64,000 bases of DNA from Casuarina equisetifolia (lineage: Eukaryota; Streptophyta; Magnoliopsida; Fagales; Casuarinaceae), in NCBI GenBank assembly GCA_028551475.1, contig CM052361.1:15751274-15815273 (forward strand), read 5' to 3'. Below the pieces are notes generated by a model that saw only the letters and a list, made by a program, of their open reading frames with translations, ran no database searches and was not told the origin of the DNA. Positions within the stretch are counted from its first letter, which is position 1. Each line of letters starts with the position of its first letter. A program made the translations under genes and the position numbers. Below, piece after piece: positions 34,361 through 47,300 of the stretch.

Positions 34361-35731
34361 ATGAAAAGAAATAATAGAACATTACAAGAATTAGGTAAAA
34401 CCATATTGTGTGAAAATAATTTGCCTATGTATTTGTGGGGTGAAGCTTTAAATATTACATGTTATGTCTCAAATGGAGTTTTGATTAAACCTATATTAAA
34501 GAAAACTCTATATGAATTGTTCTATGGAAAAAGGCCAAATGTAGCATACTTTCACATATTTGGTTGCAAGTATTTTGTGCATAATAATGGAAAAGAAAAT
34601 TTGGGGAAATTTGATTCTAAAAGTGATGAAGAAATTTTTCTAAGATACTTTAGTAGTAGTAAAACATTTACAATCCTAAATAAAAGAACATTGGTTGTTA
34701 AGGAACCAGTATATGTAATTTTTTATGAGACTATTAACTTCCAAGCAAAGGAAAAGATGATTACATGTGCAGATGAAGATCCAATGCTTGTACCATTGTT
34801 GGATGCTTTACAAAGTAATCCTCCCAGCACAAGTAAAGATTCATAATCTATACCATTGTTGGAAGTTCTAGACAACAACTCTCCCAATGCTATTATTACA
34901 TAAGATGAAAGGGAAGAGGGGTCAGTACGCATGGAAAGGGATCCCACTTATCCAAGGTTATTAAATGAGGTAACTCCTACCAATATCATTGGAAATACCT
35001 TGGATAAGGCTAGTACACATTCCTCAACCTATAATATTTATGCATTTGCTACATTCTTATCACAAAAAGAACATAGGAACATTAAAGAAGCATTACTTGA
35101 TAGTAATTGGATTATTGTCATGCAAGAAAAGCTAAATCAATTTCAAAGAAGTAAAGTTTGGGAATTAACCCCTAGAATTGAAAGTAAAACCATTATTGGA
35201 ACAAAATGGGTGTATAAGAATAAAATGGATGAACATGGAACAATAGTTAGAAATAAGGCTAAACTTGTTGCATAAGGATATAACTAAGAAGAAGGTATAG
35301 ATCATGATGAGACTTGTGCACCCATAGCTAGATTGGAATCCATTCGTATGCTTTTAGATTATGCATCTCATAAGAATTTCAAATTGTTTCAAATGGATGT
35401 CAAAAGTGCATTTTTGAATGGTTACATAAATAAGAACGTATATGTTGAACAACCTCCCAATTTTGAAGATCCTTTGTTTCGAAATCATATTTTTAAACTC
35501 ACGAAGGCATTATATGGTTTGAAACAAGCTTCAAGAGCTTGGTATGATCATTTGAGTACATATTTTGTGCAAAACAACTTTAAAAAAGGTGTTGTAGACA
35601 TTACTTTATTCATTAAGTCACATGATTCTGATATGAAGAAAGAATTTGAAATGAGCATGATGAAAGAACTTAGTTATTTTCTAGGATTGCAAATCAAGCA
35701 AACAACACGGTATTTTTATCCCTCAAAGTAA
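34361..35731 (+). pseudogene. Reverse transcriptase region of copia element 2
   Basis: The end of integrase (34361-34846; LYELFYGKRPNVAYFHIFGC) runs into the linker before RT (KEALLDSNWIIVMQEKLNQF at about 35083). RT fingers: VWELTPRIESKTIIGTKWVY; palm motif FQMDVKSAFLNGYINKNVYV (about 35390-35450); then FKLTKALYGLKQASRAWYDH (about 35490-35550). The YVDD box is absent: sequence jumps from FIKSHDSDM to KKEFEMSMMKELSYFLGLQI, a small deletion that removes the catalytic aspartates. Stop near 35275. Confidence 0.85.
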
Positions 35732-38200
35732 ATTTACATATGAACTTTTTAAAAAGTTCAATTTTGATCAAGTTAAAGAAATAGACACTCCTATGGGTAC
35801 TTCTACCCATATACATGCTAATCTAGAATGTAGTTCCATTAATCAAAAGAATTATAGAAGAATGATATGATCATTGTTATACTTCACTACTTTTTGTCTT
35901 GATATTCTCTTTAGTGTGTGCATTTGTACATATTATCAAGCTAATCCTAAGGAAAGCCATCTTGTTGTTGCCAAGAAAATCTTTAGATATCTCAAGCACA
36001 TATCTCAATTAGGTATATGGTATCCTAGAGAGTCATCTTTTCATTTGCATGCATATAGTGATGTGAATTATGTTGATTGTAAAATTAATCGTAAGAGTAT
36101 TAGTGGGACATGTCAATTCCTAGAAAATATGTTAGTTTCATGGTTTTCCAATAAGCAATAAAGTGTTGCTATTTCTACTACCAAAGCTGAATATATTGTT
36201 GGAAAATAAGGGTTTTGTTTGTGACAAAATGTATTTATGAATATATTTGTTGAAATATGTTTCTCATAAGTACAAAAGAAAATCATAAAAAGTAAAAGGC
36301 GTACAAATTATAATATCAATTAATGATATTATAAAGTAATCAAGTTCTTACATTTCTTAATATAATGTCACTATATAGTGCTATCAAGAAATAATTTATT
36401 TAATTTCATTGTATAATGTCTTGAGAACAAGGCTTACCAAATTGAAATTAAATATATCATATATTGTGATTAAGAAAATGATACTTGCTCTTACTTGGAT
36501 GAAGGTTGAAGTATTTGGCTTTATTTTTGGAACAAACTTTAGTTTTATCAAGAACTTATATTATATCATTTTTGGATTGATATTACTCTCAGCCTGATTC
36601 TCGACCTAATATTGATTATTGGCTTGACTCTCGGCCTAGTTGTGTTTTCGGCCCGTCTCATGGTTTATGGCCCGTTTATCTATCCATCAGATAAGTGAGC
36701 TCAGTTGGGGATGAAACTCACTGTTTCACTTACACACTATCTCACTTATTTGAACATAATGCCCCAAGAGCATACGATTAATGACTGCCAAAATGAGAGA
36801 GAGAGAGAGAGAGATGGAGGAACGGTGCCGTTGGTGACCAAATCCTGAACAGGAGGATTTCTGAAGAGACTGATGTTAAAACGGTTTGATCTGAACTAGA
36901 GAAGGAAGCTTTGAAGGCTAATTTACTGTTCCAACGGGAAGATAGCTTCATCATTGAGGTTTGAAAAGTCCAAAACCCTAGCTTTAATTTTTCTATTTAA
37001 GAAGAGCTATTCTATGGATAAAGGTTTGACACTTACAACAATCTAAAGTTCTCTTTGAGTGAGGAATTGACCATTGAGCTCATCTCTTGATCATTCAATC
37101 TTATTAACTTTCTGTGAAGTACAAGCTTACGGTGATATTATGATTAAATACTTATTTGTTCGTTTATATCATTGATTGTATCTTGTATAACTCTGTTTAT
37201 GTGCTGGTTTCATTAAAAATACTTATTACACATAAACATTGAAAGGAATCCAAAACCCTAATTTATTTCAATTTAGGGTTTTCGTGATAAGAGCTTGGAG
37301 TTATCATATTTACATCAAATCAGCTCCTTTAGGTTATAGAATCCCACAACTTGTTATATTATTTGGGATTTGTAATTGATTTATGATCTTTTGATCATAT
37401 TGTGTAACATTGTTCAAGAAATTCCTTGAGAAGGAATTGTTTGAGTTAGGGAGAACGTTTTCTCCTAACTTGGTTGAGTAAAGGAGACTTCAATCGGTTT
37501 GATTGAAGGAGAAGAGGGTGAATGTAGGACCCAAGGTGTGAGTGCCAACCATTGTGGTAAATTTGGTGTCAACCTCTTTGCTTACACTGATCTAACCATC
37601 TTATAATATTTGCTACCTCTTATTTTATCAATTATTTGTTCCTAACCTATCAGAATATTTGATACATATAAATGTGACAATATTCTTAATAACATGTTCT
37701 TTGACTTGAAAGTAAAGCATCATATGTTTAAAATCTATTCAATTTATATTGAGATTATTTGTGTGACTTGTCTAGCATATTGAGTTGAGCATTTGTTAAC
37801 ATAATAGTTTTAATTGCTGGTGTTTAACAATTCAACCCCCTTCTTGTTAAGCCATAAAACCCAACAGATATTGCCTTGGGTAATTGTTGTGCACAAGTTC
37901 TTTTGGATGAAAAATTAACCTACTAATTTTAATTCATTTCAAAGTTCTATACCCTTGAAGTGTGATAACACAAGTGCTATCAACCTCACAAAAAATCTTG
38001 TTTAGCATTCTCACACTAAGCACATAGAGATTAGACATCATTTCATAAAGAATTATGCCCTTAAAGGAAATGTCACCATAGAATATGTTAGCACTCTTTA
38101 GCAAATTGTTAACATCTTTACTAAACCTCTTGATAAAGAAAGATTTTGTTATCTACAAAGAGAATTAAGAATGTGTAACGTAGATGATTTATAAGTTTAG
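35732..38200 (+). pseudogene. RNase H region of copia element 2, split by a solo LTR
   Basis: The first part (35874-36196) reads LKHISQLGIWYPRESSFHLH and SDVNYVDCKINRKSISGTCQ. The second part (37872-38200) resumes with LGNCCAQVLLDEKLTY-like sequence and the IRHHF and NIFTKPLDKERF motifs. Deleting 36197-37866 with one target copy restores a continuous alignment with copia element 1 (23265-23620). The stop codon after NKQ is shared by both copies. Confidence 0.8.
36197..37866. mobile_element. Solo LTR, 1670 bp, TGTTGG...CCAACA
   Basis: Perfect 6-bp terminal inverted repeats (TGTTGG/CCAACA) bound a block with no coding potential. It contains a (GA)10 microsatellite (36795-36814), a TATA-like TATTTAAG at 36994-37001 and a terminal ATTCAACCCCCTTCTTGTT-like segment typical of copia LTR ends. 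It interrupts the RNase H frame of copia element 2. Flanking 5-mers are TATAT (36192-36196) and GATAT (37867-37871), a target duplication with one changed base. Confidence 0.85.
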
Positions 38201-38918
38201 TTTTTGTAAAATATATATCACTACATAAATGTATTGGCATACATGTGCTTTTCATCAATCTCATAATTGAAGCAGCCTCTATTGTCAATCAACATTTCCC
38301 TTTCTTGTAACAAGAAGGAGCCCTTCCTAGTTTAAGAGGGAGTTTATTTGGTATATTCCACTACATAACTCCAAACACTACTGTAAACTTCACTCTCCAA
38401 CAATGGTAGGTGCTACTACTCAAAAGGAGCTCTTGATTCATAATATTTGGTATGATCTTTCCAGTTCTTATTGCTTGTTGATACAATACATGCCTTGTAA
38501 GATATGTATCTCTTATCTTCTATTGTGAAATCTGAATTTTGTAAATATGGTGTTGCTGTGAAATTTGATTTTTTGCAAAGATTGTGCTATTGTTATAATA
38601 AGTTTGATGTTATGCACTTATCCTTCTTATTATATATGTTGCTACAAATCTCTACATTTGTGTTGCTGGTTCATCAATGATGAATGTGAAAGAGAACATA
38701 CTATCTGTTGAGATAATGTGTTGTCATTATGGATATATGGAGGAGATATTCTTATGTAGCAAACACATTTGATCTCATTGTAGACATGAAATAGCAACTT
38801 CATCAATTTTTGTTCTATTATGATGAATGTTGGTTCTCTTTTTCACCTTGCTTCATGGATGTTTGGCATATCTTGAAAGGAAGCTATCCTTAAGGGGGAG
38901 CGATGAGCTCTTGTGAAA

Positions 38919-39240
38919 TGTTGAAATACCCCATGCCATAGTTTTATGATTTTGGTGTTGATACATGTTTGTTGATTATGGTTATGGCACATGGTTTACT
39001 GATTTTGGTATTGATAAAACAAAAAATGGGAGAATATATGTTATGATGTTATGTTGATTATATATATTTGATGTACTTGAAACTTGTTATAAAGGGAAAA
39101 ATGCATGATGTTATAAATATCATATTGGTCATATGCACTTTGGACTTAATATAGGGGAAGAAATGTATGACTTGTTTTAAGGAATATATTTCTTGATTGT
39201 TATATTGATGTACTTTGGACTTTACATATTTTATACTTCA
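38919..39240 (+). repeat. Possible 3' LTR start of copia element 2, degenerate
   Basis: TGTTGAAATACC follows a purine run, as at 24529, but the similarity to the other LTRs fades within about 60 bases. The AT-rich stretch ends with a triple GAAAATTT repeat at about 39254-39280. It may be a truncated or strongly decayed LTR. Confidence 0.35.
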
Positions 39241-39249
39241 ATATATGGA

Positions 39250-40075
39250 CTTGAAAATTTGAAAATTTGAAAATTTCATCATATTTCTTATTGCACCTTG
39301 GGTTTGCTAAAGTTGGTGTTGTGACTTCTAATATGTGGGTTTTTGTCTGTCATAGGCCCCCAAAGCCTATGACAAACCACCATAGTCCATAACCAATGCC
39401 TCAACAACTCACTTAGGGTTGGCTCCACTTTGGCCCCATATGTTTAGACACTTCTTTGGTTTGTGATGTTTTAGTTGTTAGGTATGTTAGGTAACCCTTT
39501 TTGTAAGTTGCCTTTTCTATAGTTTGAACTTAGGACATGGGGCTAGCTTTAATACCATTTGTCATGTACCTCAAGTATTAAGACAAAAGACCGAGTATTG
39601 TTAGTTAGTCCTTACATATTTTATTTGAATATCATCTCCATTTCAAACCCCTTATAAGCCAAGCCTGCCATAAGCACCCATAAGCTCATGAGTCCTTAGA
39701 GGTCTATATAGCTCTAGTTGGGATGGGGTGGTTCCTCATATTGTTTGTCTTCAATGGTTATGAAACCATGGTGTCCATTAGCCACTACTTGCACTCTGGC
39801 TATTATAGGCTGCCATTTGGAGGATAACAATTCATTTGACACTTATTTCCCTAGACCTAGGTTTTGTAGGTGTGAACCTTTAGTTGTTTTTGCTTGTGAA
39901 GTCTACCCATTCACACTTCCCAAAACTTCAAATTTCTCTATCATTTTTTTATCTGCTTAGCAAATTAAGAGTTCATGGTCTCCATCTTTCCTTCCAAACC
40001 CTCCAATTGTTTTGTTGTTTGCGCCTTGAAAGCTTGGAAGTAGGCATCCCAATTTGCCATGGTTTTTTTCCAAGT
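39250..40075 (-). pseudogene. LTR-element gag N-terminus, minus strand
   Basis: An ATG near 40063 starts MANWDAYFQAFKAQTTKQLE and continues GLEGKMETMNS, a charged coiled-coil start typical of gypsy-type gag. It lies about 50 bases after a primer-binding-like site. Downstream the frame breaks repeatedly, and nothing of gag core or pol is recognisable. Confidence 0.45.
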
Positions 40076-40112
40076 TCTTATTGTGGTTTCTTGCCCTTCC
40101 AATGCCAGGTCA

Positions 40113-40128
40113 ACGTTTCAATACCACT
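40113..40128 (-). other. Primer-binding-like site, minus strand
   Basis: On the minus strand AGTGGTATTGAAACG follows the LTR end TTACA and resembles the initiator tRNA-Met complement TGGTATCAGAGC. Confidence 0.45.
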
Positions 40129-41300
40129 GTAATTATTTAGGCTATTCCTCAATAGAAAATTCATAAATTGCAAAAAGATATTTTAACTAAATAGCTATTA
40201 TTAAGAAATATGGCCTTAAACTATGTTAGAGTCAACACATACTCCAAAATTACTTGAATACTAAAACTACTAATCACTATGAATGTTTTTTTAAGGAATA
40301 GCTTACTAAATTATAATTAATGAGGATCCTTTATTCTCTAATTTTTCTGTCCTTTTCGTAACTCTAGTCTCTTTATATAGAGCCTTTGTACCATGATAGA
40401 AAGTCGTAGCCACACAGCCCTCTAGCGGAGGACAAATTGGAGGGGAAAACGTGACCCTCGTTTCCCGGAAAAGCATTGTTTTTCTTCTTCTTTGCAATTG
40501 TATATGTATCTTTGAGCTTGTTGTATCTTTTCCTCGGCCATTGCTGGTCTGTAAGTTCACTTGATTCATTGAGAAAAACCAAGTTCCAAACATAAGCTTT
40601 GTTGCCTAGTGTGTCGGTGCTGGGTTGGTTTCTTTCCTGCTGCGTGAGTGTTTTGCTTCACCAAGAGTCTCACCGTTGCAAGTTCTTGGGCTAGGAAAAC
40701 GGTTCCAGCCGCAGCAGGATTGCAAGGATTTAGTAGAAACATGTTTTGCAAAGCAGAAAAGAAGAGGGGTGGGGGGGTGGTTGGTGTTTAAGGGAAATAG
40801 TGCTACGTGGATTGTAAATCTTGGAGAAGATTAGAAAAAGTAAAATGGTGTGGTGCAAATCGAATGATAATAAGATTGAAAAGAAAAAGTAGAAAACGTC
40901 TCTTTGCAGCAGACGTGTAATTGAAGAAAAAATAGAAGTGGGTTTTGTTGACAACCTTGCAACTGAAGAAGCAGAAAGTCAAGAGAAAACAACGCAAAGA
41001 AATAAAAAGAAAAAATAGTATCCTTTACCGACCATTACGAAGTTCAAGAAGAAAATTAGGGGAAGAAGAACACCGGCAAAAAGAGATTTTTGTGGTCATC
41101 GCCACTGTTCGAATGAAGAAGTTGGGAGAATGTGTGCGACGGACCGAGCAGTCCAAGGAGGACGCAACCCTTAGTCCATGATCTTCTTGGGAGCTGTCTA
41201 CAGAGAAGGGCTTCGCAAATGCGAATGGGTAAAACCTTTTAACAGGATTAGAATCCACTACTTTCGGGCTTGAGCCAGTAGTTGCCGACTTTAGCTTAAA
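40129..41300 (-). repeat. Probable 5' LTR of the minus-strand element
   Basis: The lower boundary at 40129 (plus strand TGTAATTATT) adjoins the primer-binding-like site. A TATA-like CTCTATATAAAG on the minus strand at about 40372-40383 would place U3 above it. The upper boundary is not determined; 41300 is an outer guess. Short open frames here have no recognisable content. Confidence 0.35.
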
Positions 41301-44300
41301 CAGACTAAACTTTTGCTTTTAAGGCTGGGATTGAAAGTTTATTTAATTTGGGCTGAGAAAGTAAGCTTTTTGTTTTTTGGTTTGTAAGAGAGGTCCATTT
41401 AATACCCAAAATTTTTTCCTCTTGAACCGTTAATTTAAGAATTTTGAATGCAATTTTTAAGAAAAAAAAAACTACCCGTAACAGACACAAGGTAGATTCC
41501 TAACTTTTAAGAAGAAAATTTTATTTAAAAAGAAAAAAAAAGTTATAAATAAAAAAGTACTGTCATGTTTGTGACAAAATAAAAAGAAAAAAAAAAAAAG
41601 AAAATGTAAACAGTGTTGATGTACTCAATCTGTCAAATCAGTCACTGTCGCTGTCACTGTCACTATCATTTCAGCAACAGTGGCAGTATGAGTGAAGATT
41701 CCCAGCGCTGTCGATGAGTAGGCAGATTTCCATTTCTAGCTAAAGTCCAGTTTCCTCGAAAAACCTTGTAAAGGTGACGGCAGTGGCAACCGACCCAACA
41801 CCCGTAGGTTCAAGTGACAAAAACCATAACATGAGCGTTAGATTTGCTTTACCAGATAATTTTAAAGACACCGACCAACATCTGGTTCTACTTTTAGGGC
41901 ACATGCTCCGAGCGTCTTTTATTTTATATTTTTAATGCTCGACCTTTGAGGTTTGTGCTATCACCAAGGCCGTTCGAGCAAATTACCAATTTAGAAGGCC
42001 ACTCAATAGTAACTCATTTAAACTAAACTAAATCGAATTAGCTGAAACTGCTATAACTAATCGCTAGAAAAAGGAAAAATTAAAGCTCGACGAATAGAGA
42101 CACTTAGGAATGAACTTGTAAGTCCTGTAAACTAAGAATTAGGATATTCCTAAATTATAAGTTGCAGAATTTTGTCATTTCCTCAAGTCAGTCCATGTAG
42201 TTTGATTTCTGTGCCCATATTTGTATTTTGATCTTCTTCAATCTTTTTTAAACTCAGATTGCAGTCGTGACTCGGAGCATATGGAGAACTGTTATCCCAG
42301 TATTAATGTTTGTTAGTATCCCTTAGATAAGCTGAGGATAGGCTGCTGATCCCAACTCTAGATTTCCTACAGCTCTGAAGAAACCAGGATTTTAAGGCTT
42401 TCTCTATAATATAATATATAATAAAAGTTTTAGATCTAACGAAACATGTGCCACACACAACAAAGAAAGTCATCCAATTTCAAACCCTGGCCCGTGTTTG
42501 GCATCGTGGAGGTGAAGGAAGATAAACGTACTGAAAAAGCTCTGGAATTATTTAAGTCGTTTAAAAGTTTCTCTCTCTGTTAGTGCTTCTTTCTCTGTCA
42601 AGCTCGTTGGAAGTCTCCGCCCCTTCTCTCATGGCGTCACAAAGGCTTAGATTGGAGACATTCACCAAAATCATTCAATTAAACAAGAAAGAAACAAAAG
42701 CATAAATCCAAGAGTGAGCAAAAGTGGTCGAAAGTGAGTCACGAAGGTGACTGTGCTGGGGGACATGTTGGCGATTACGACAAGGAACCATGGCAGAGGC
42801 GGTGATGACATGGCGGTGACGAGCAAGTGGTTCACTTTAAAGGATTGAGGGCTAGGGATAAATCTCAGCTGAAATAATAACTTCTGGCGTAGACGCACGT
42901 CCTCGTCCGGATCAATAAATCCCAGAAACCGGGAATTAATCATTTTTCGGGTTGTTTATCGGTGGTCTAACCTTTGCGCCGAGGTAGCAACAAGGACAAG
43001 CTCAGCTGGACTCGGTTTTGGTTTTATCAAGCTTAGAAGTGTTGAAGTTCGGCTAACCCTGAGTTCAGATTTACTCCTTAGGAGTTTAGTTCAGTTTGTG
43101 AGTAATTTTCCGAAGCTCTCAATCGGCTCAATTTAACCACTTTTTTTTGGAGCTTAAAGTGCTCTAGTATTAATAGAAGTTATCCCATCATATGAGATGA
43201 AAAATTTGACTTCATGTCACCATTTAATCGAAATTTTATTTGTTAGTCATTTGGTATGATGTAATTTTTCAAGCTTTTTTTTTTTTTTTCTCTGAGGGGG
43301 ATGGGGTTGGACTTCCAGGGATTTAGATTGTTTACATTTAGAACATTATTTTAAATGGACAACTAAGATTTACATTATTTACATTTAGAACATTATTTTA
43401 AATGGACAACTAAAATTATCTTAGTCATCACTCCAAGAAAACGGGAACAATTTGTTTCTTCTTTATTTATTTGGCCAGTCATCTCTTTGAAAGCACTAAG
43501 ACCATCTAAAATGACGGGCAATTGAGTCCGATCTACAAAAAGAATTTTAACGGTGGTTTGATTACATGAAAATAGTTGATGGGAAGAACCAATTACCTTT
43601 AGAATAACTAATAAGGACAGTCGATCATTTTCGAAACAGTTTTAGAGAGAATGGGCCACCATAATGAACTATTATGAAGCTAATCTAGCCACTTTTAGCT
43701 TATTTTAGGACGATTGGCGATTACCTCTGCCATTCACTTCTCTTGTTTCTTTTCTCTTTTCTTTTATGTGTGTAGTTAACATAAAAGATTCGAGCCTTCC
43801 GATATGAATTGTATTGGATCTCAATCCCTTTGTAAGTGATGTGGCATAAAGTCCATATTTGTAGTGGCAATTTATATGTCTTATAAGCCATACCATTAAC
43901 CAATTGCAATTTATGGCTTGAAAAGACAAGACCAACTGAAATATGATTTGCAATATTAAGGTTAACAGTGCTACACAACTTCACATCAGATCCTACCCGG
44001 TTTCCCTTTGGTTAATACCATATAATAGGAGCGATACTTCAATACAAAATAAGTATGTTAAACTTAGGTTTCTATAAACTCAGCTTTACTCTTATAAATA
44101 CCGGCAATATGGATTTAAAAAAAAAAAAAAAAGGTAAACGACATCGAAACCGCCTAAATTTCAATACATAGCCATTCATATAGTTTATTTCTTGACATAT
44201 AATCAAGTCACTCATGAGTATTAAAGTCATGTATCAAAATTTTAGCTCTAATATAAATTTCCACGTGGATCCTAATTAAACTCACTTAAGTAGAATAAAA

Positions 44301-47300
44301 GTAAGTATTGCATTATGTTTATTTATAGAACTATGATTTTTCATTTTGTTTTGGATGAATATAAAATTAAACAAAACAAACTTGATACAAAGGAAGAGTT
44401 TTAAGGAAAGTATTATTAAATGTGTATTCACCTTATTTATTTGTGCTATTTAGAATTATTTAATTGTTAGATACAATGCCAATTTTGAAAATATTACTCT
44501 TGAAGTTATTAAGAAACTTATTAGAAAAAGATTTTCTTATGTAAGACGAATATCCAAAATAGTTAAAAATATGCATATTTAGTGTGCATGGAGGTTAAAT
44601 AAGACTATTTCTAATTTGATGTAATATTATATGTGGTCTAAACCTTGAGGTATGCCTCTTAGATATAAGTGTATATAAACCACTCACTATTTTTTCTAAA
44701 TATTTGGAATACTTTGCAATTGAAAATCTATTAAAATTATCTCTTGTTATGATAGCATTAACAAGTTTTTACTAGAATTATTATTGACCACTTAAAAAAG
44801 TATAGGGATGTGCTTTTACTCCCACATTTTGAGAAAGAGAGAGTTTTGAGATAAAAAGAGAAAAAAAAAATCATGCATTTTGTCATGACTCCAAAAAGAG
44901 GATGAATCACATCAACTCCACACATCAAAAGTATTTTTTTTTTTAAGATTAGATAGTTTATCATGATAAAGAAAGACCAAAAATTAGAGTTACCATTAAG
45001 GAAAAAGATAATAATTCTTTTAGTACGTGATAATTGAAGAAAGAAGGCATTCAATGCACTTAAGAGATATGTAAGCTTGATAAGAAAATAATTTTCTTTT
45101 TGTATGATTACATTTGGACCTTTTAATTTCCTAGGTGTGAAGATTTTTTCAAACGAAACATTTTGTTCTTATGCACATTGGTATTGGAAATTTGAGAATC
45201 TTTTTTTGATGAGTTAATTCAATGTTTATGCAATGGCTTATGGTTGTTGTCAAAATTTTTTATTATAAATCCAAATAGGTGATAATAGAGCAATTATTTG
45301 ATGGTAAAGAAAAAATGGGAGAGCAATTGTTGTTTAAGCATGTGATGTTGGCTAGTGTGTCCTAGAGGTAAAGTCCATACCAAAAGAAAATATTCATAAA
45401 GCAAAGCTTAAATGAAAGGATCTTTTAATTTATGAACTACTTTTTGGATTTAGTTTTTGAATCTTTTAATATGATATTATAGTTAATTTGAATTTGTTTT
45501 ATTTTATATAACCTTAAATCTAATAATACTTATAATATGTATAAGATGAAAGTTTCATACCAAAAGGTAAAAAAAAAAAAAAAAAATCTCAAGTTATCTT
45601 ATCTTCTTTAACATGAAAAGTACTGCTATTATTGTGATTGGTTGAGTTTTCGTCTCCTTTTGTGAGAGCTTGATTTGAAGGAAATGTCAAAGTGAATTAT
45701 ACAAAGTTTTCTGCTTTTATTATGCTGTGATAATGAATCAATGTGCTCCAGTGTTATTTATTATCTCGTTGTCGGTCGCTATATTTGTTTTAGTATGAAT
45801 TCAAGGCATCAAGTCTCCCTTTTGATTTTAAAATCAAGCCTTACTTTTGAGTGAAAACTTGGTCCTGTCCCCTCTAAATCACAAAAGGTCACTAGAATAA
45901 TGAAAGTTCAATCTAATGTGTCAGCCTTGCCTATATTTCGATTGTATTAATCTTAGGAAAGACTTCGTCGTACCTTTCATATTAAAAATCAGAAAGAGAT
46001 TAGTAGTCATATGGGTCATTGGCACCATCAAACTAGCGTTACGCGTGCAAGAACCGTACCTGGTACATACACAAAAACAAAGGTGTCGACGGAGGCAGAG
46101 AGTGAAAACCGCGTCTAAAGGAGGAGGCAGTCGGCATCCTGTTTTGTACTTGCGTGATATTATATAGAGATGAAAAAGCGTTCGAGGTTTAAGCCAACCT
46201 TTACGACCCCTTAGCCTCCTCTCGTTTAATATAAAAAGATAACAGAGGAAAGGAAGCAGACGTTCTACTTTAGGCCATGTTTGCTTAACGTCACGGCTAA
46301 TAAATTATTGCACGGTTTCTTGACCATCAATTTGGATTGTTCCTCCGTTTTTATAATTTAAAATTTATTTCTTCCATTAGAGCGACCCAGCTTTCCATGC
46401 ATACCTTCACATGCACTTGCCCGGCGAAACCCTAGTTAGTCCACCTTTCACACTTAGCTATTCTTGTAAGTCTTTTACCATTTTGCTCAAATCTTTCCCT
46501 CTTTTCCCCATGCAACCTTAATAAATAAAACGAAATTGGGCAAAAGCAATTAATCTTCAGTCTCTCTTGGATATTAGGCCATACTAATCCGCCCATTATC
46601 CTTCCAGCTGATATCCCTTGAAAGGGAAATACAACCCACACGTAGAATTGATGTCCAAAAAAGGATTATTCAAGCTGCTAGAGTGCTTAATTTTAAGAAA
46701 ATGAAAAAGAAAAATTAAAAGAGAGTAGTAAGAATAAGGCCTACTAGGAGGAATCATATATTTGCATTGAAAAGGTTAAAGATAAGAGGCGTTGCTTGAG
46801 GATAAAGTCTTTTCATGCAAATACAGGCTCGACTGTAAACATATTTCTCTATTACCTACTTCTAGCAAAATTTATCTGCTCTGCACTAAAAACTTAAATT
46901 TGCCAGTTTATTGAGAAATATTCACAATCGGCAAGAGAGTATCACTGATGGTCCGATGAATTAACTCGTATAAGGGCACGGATATATTTTGCAGCACTGG
47001 TTCAAGGGCCTTTGTTTAGGAAATTCATTCCTAACTGTAAAAGAAGTGGGCTTAAAATAGCTTTTGAATTTAAATATGAAACCAGCCTAAGATTCTGGAA
47101 AGTATGATCAAGTCAAACCGATCAAAAAGAGAAAAAGAAAGAACATGTCTAAACAAGAACAAGTATTTTATGTGCCAAAGTCTGTTTTGAAATTTTAAGA
47201 TGTGCAAGCTCAAGAAATATTACGCTCATTTTTGTACCACGAAGAAATTATTCAACACTTTTTTTCTTTTTAGTCAATGAAATTAAGTTAGTTAGAGAAG

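Larger units (their letters stand above)
31210..38918 (+). mobile_element. Sirevirus-like copia element 2, almost complete but inactive
   Basis: The internal region runs in the canonical copia order gag, protease, integrase, RT, RNase H, with a 1670-bp solo LTR at 36197-37866 inside the RNase H part. The gag tail has acidic/serine stretches (WDDDSSSDEE and WDEDNSSSNEEEE), a feature of Sirevirus gag. A purine run AAGGGGGAG lies at about 38892-38900, and an LTR-like start (TGTTGAAATACC) is at 38919. Several stops and shifts make it non-autonomous, but stretches of 110-160 codons remain open, so it decayed less than element 1. Confidence 0.85.

Noticed and set aside
41025..41258. 77-codon minus-strand open frame
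   Set aside because: No domain or homology recognised, and it falls inside a probable LTR.
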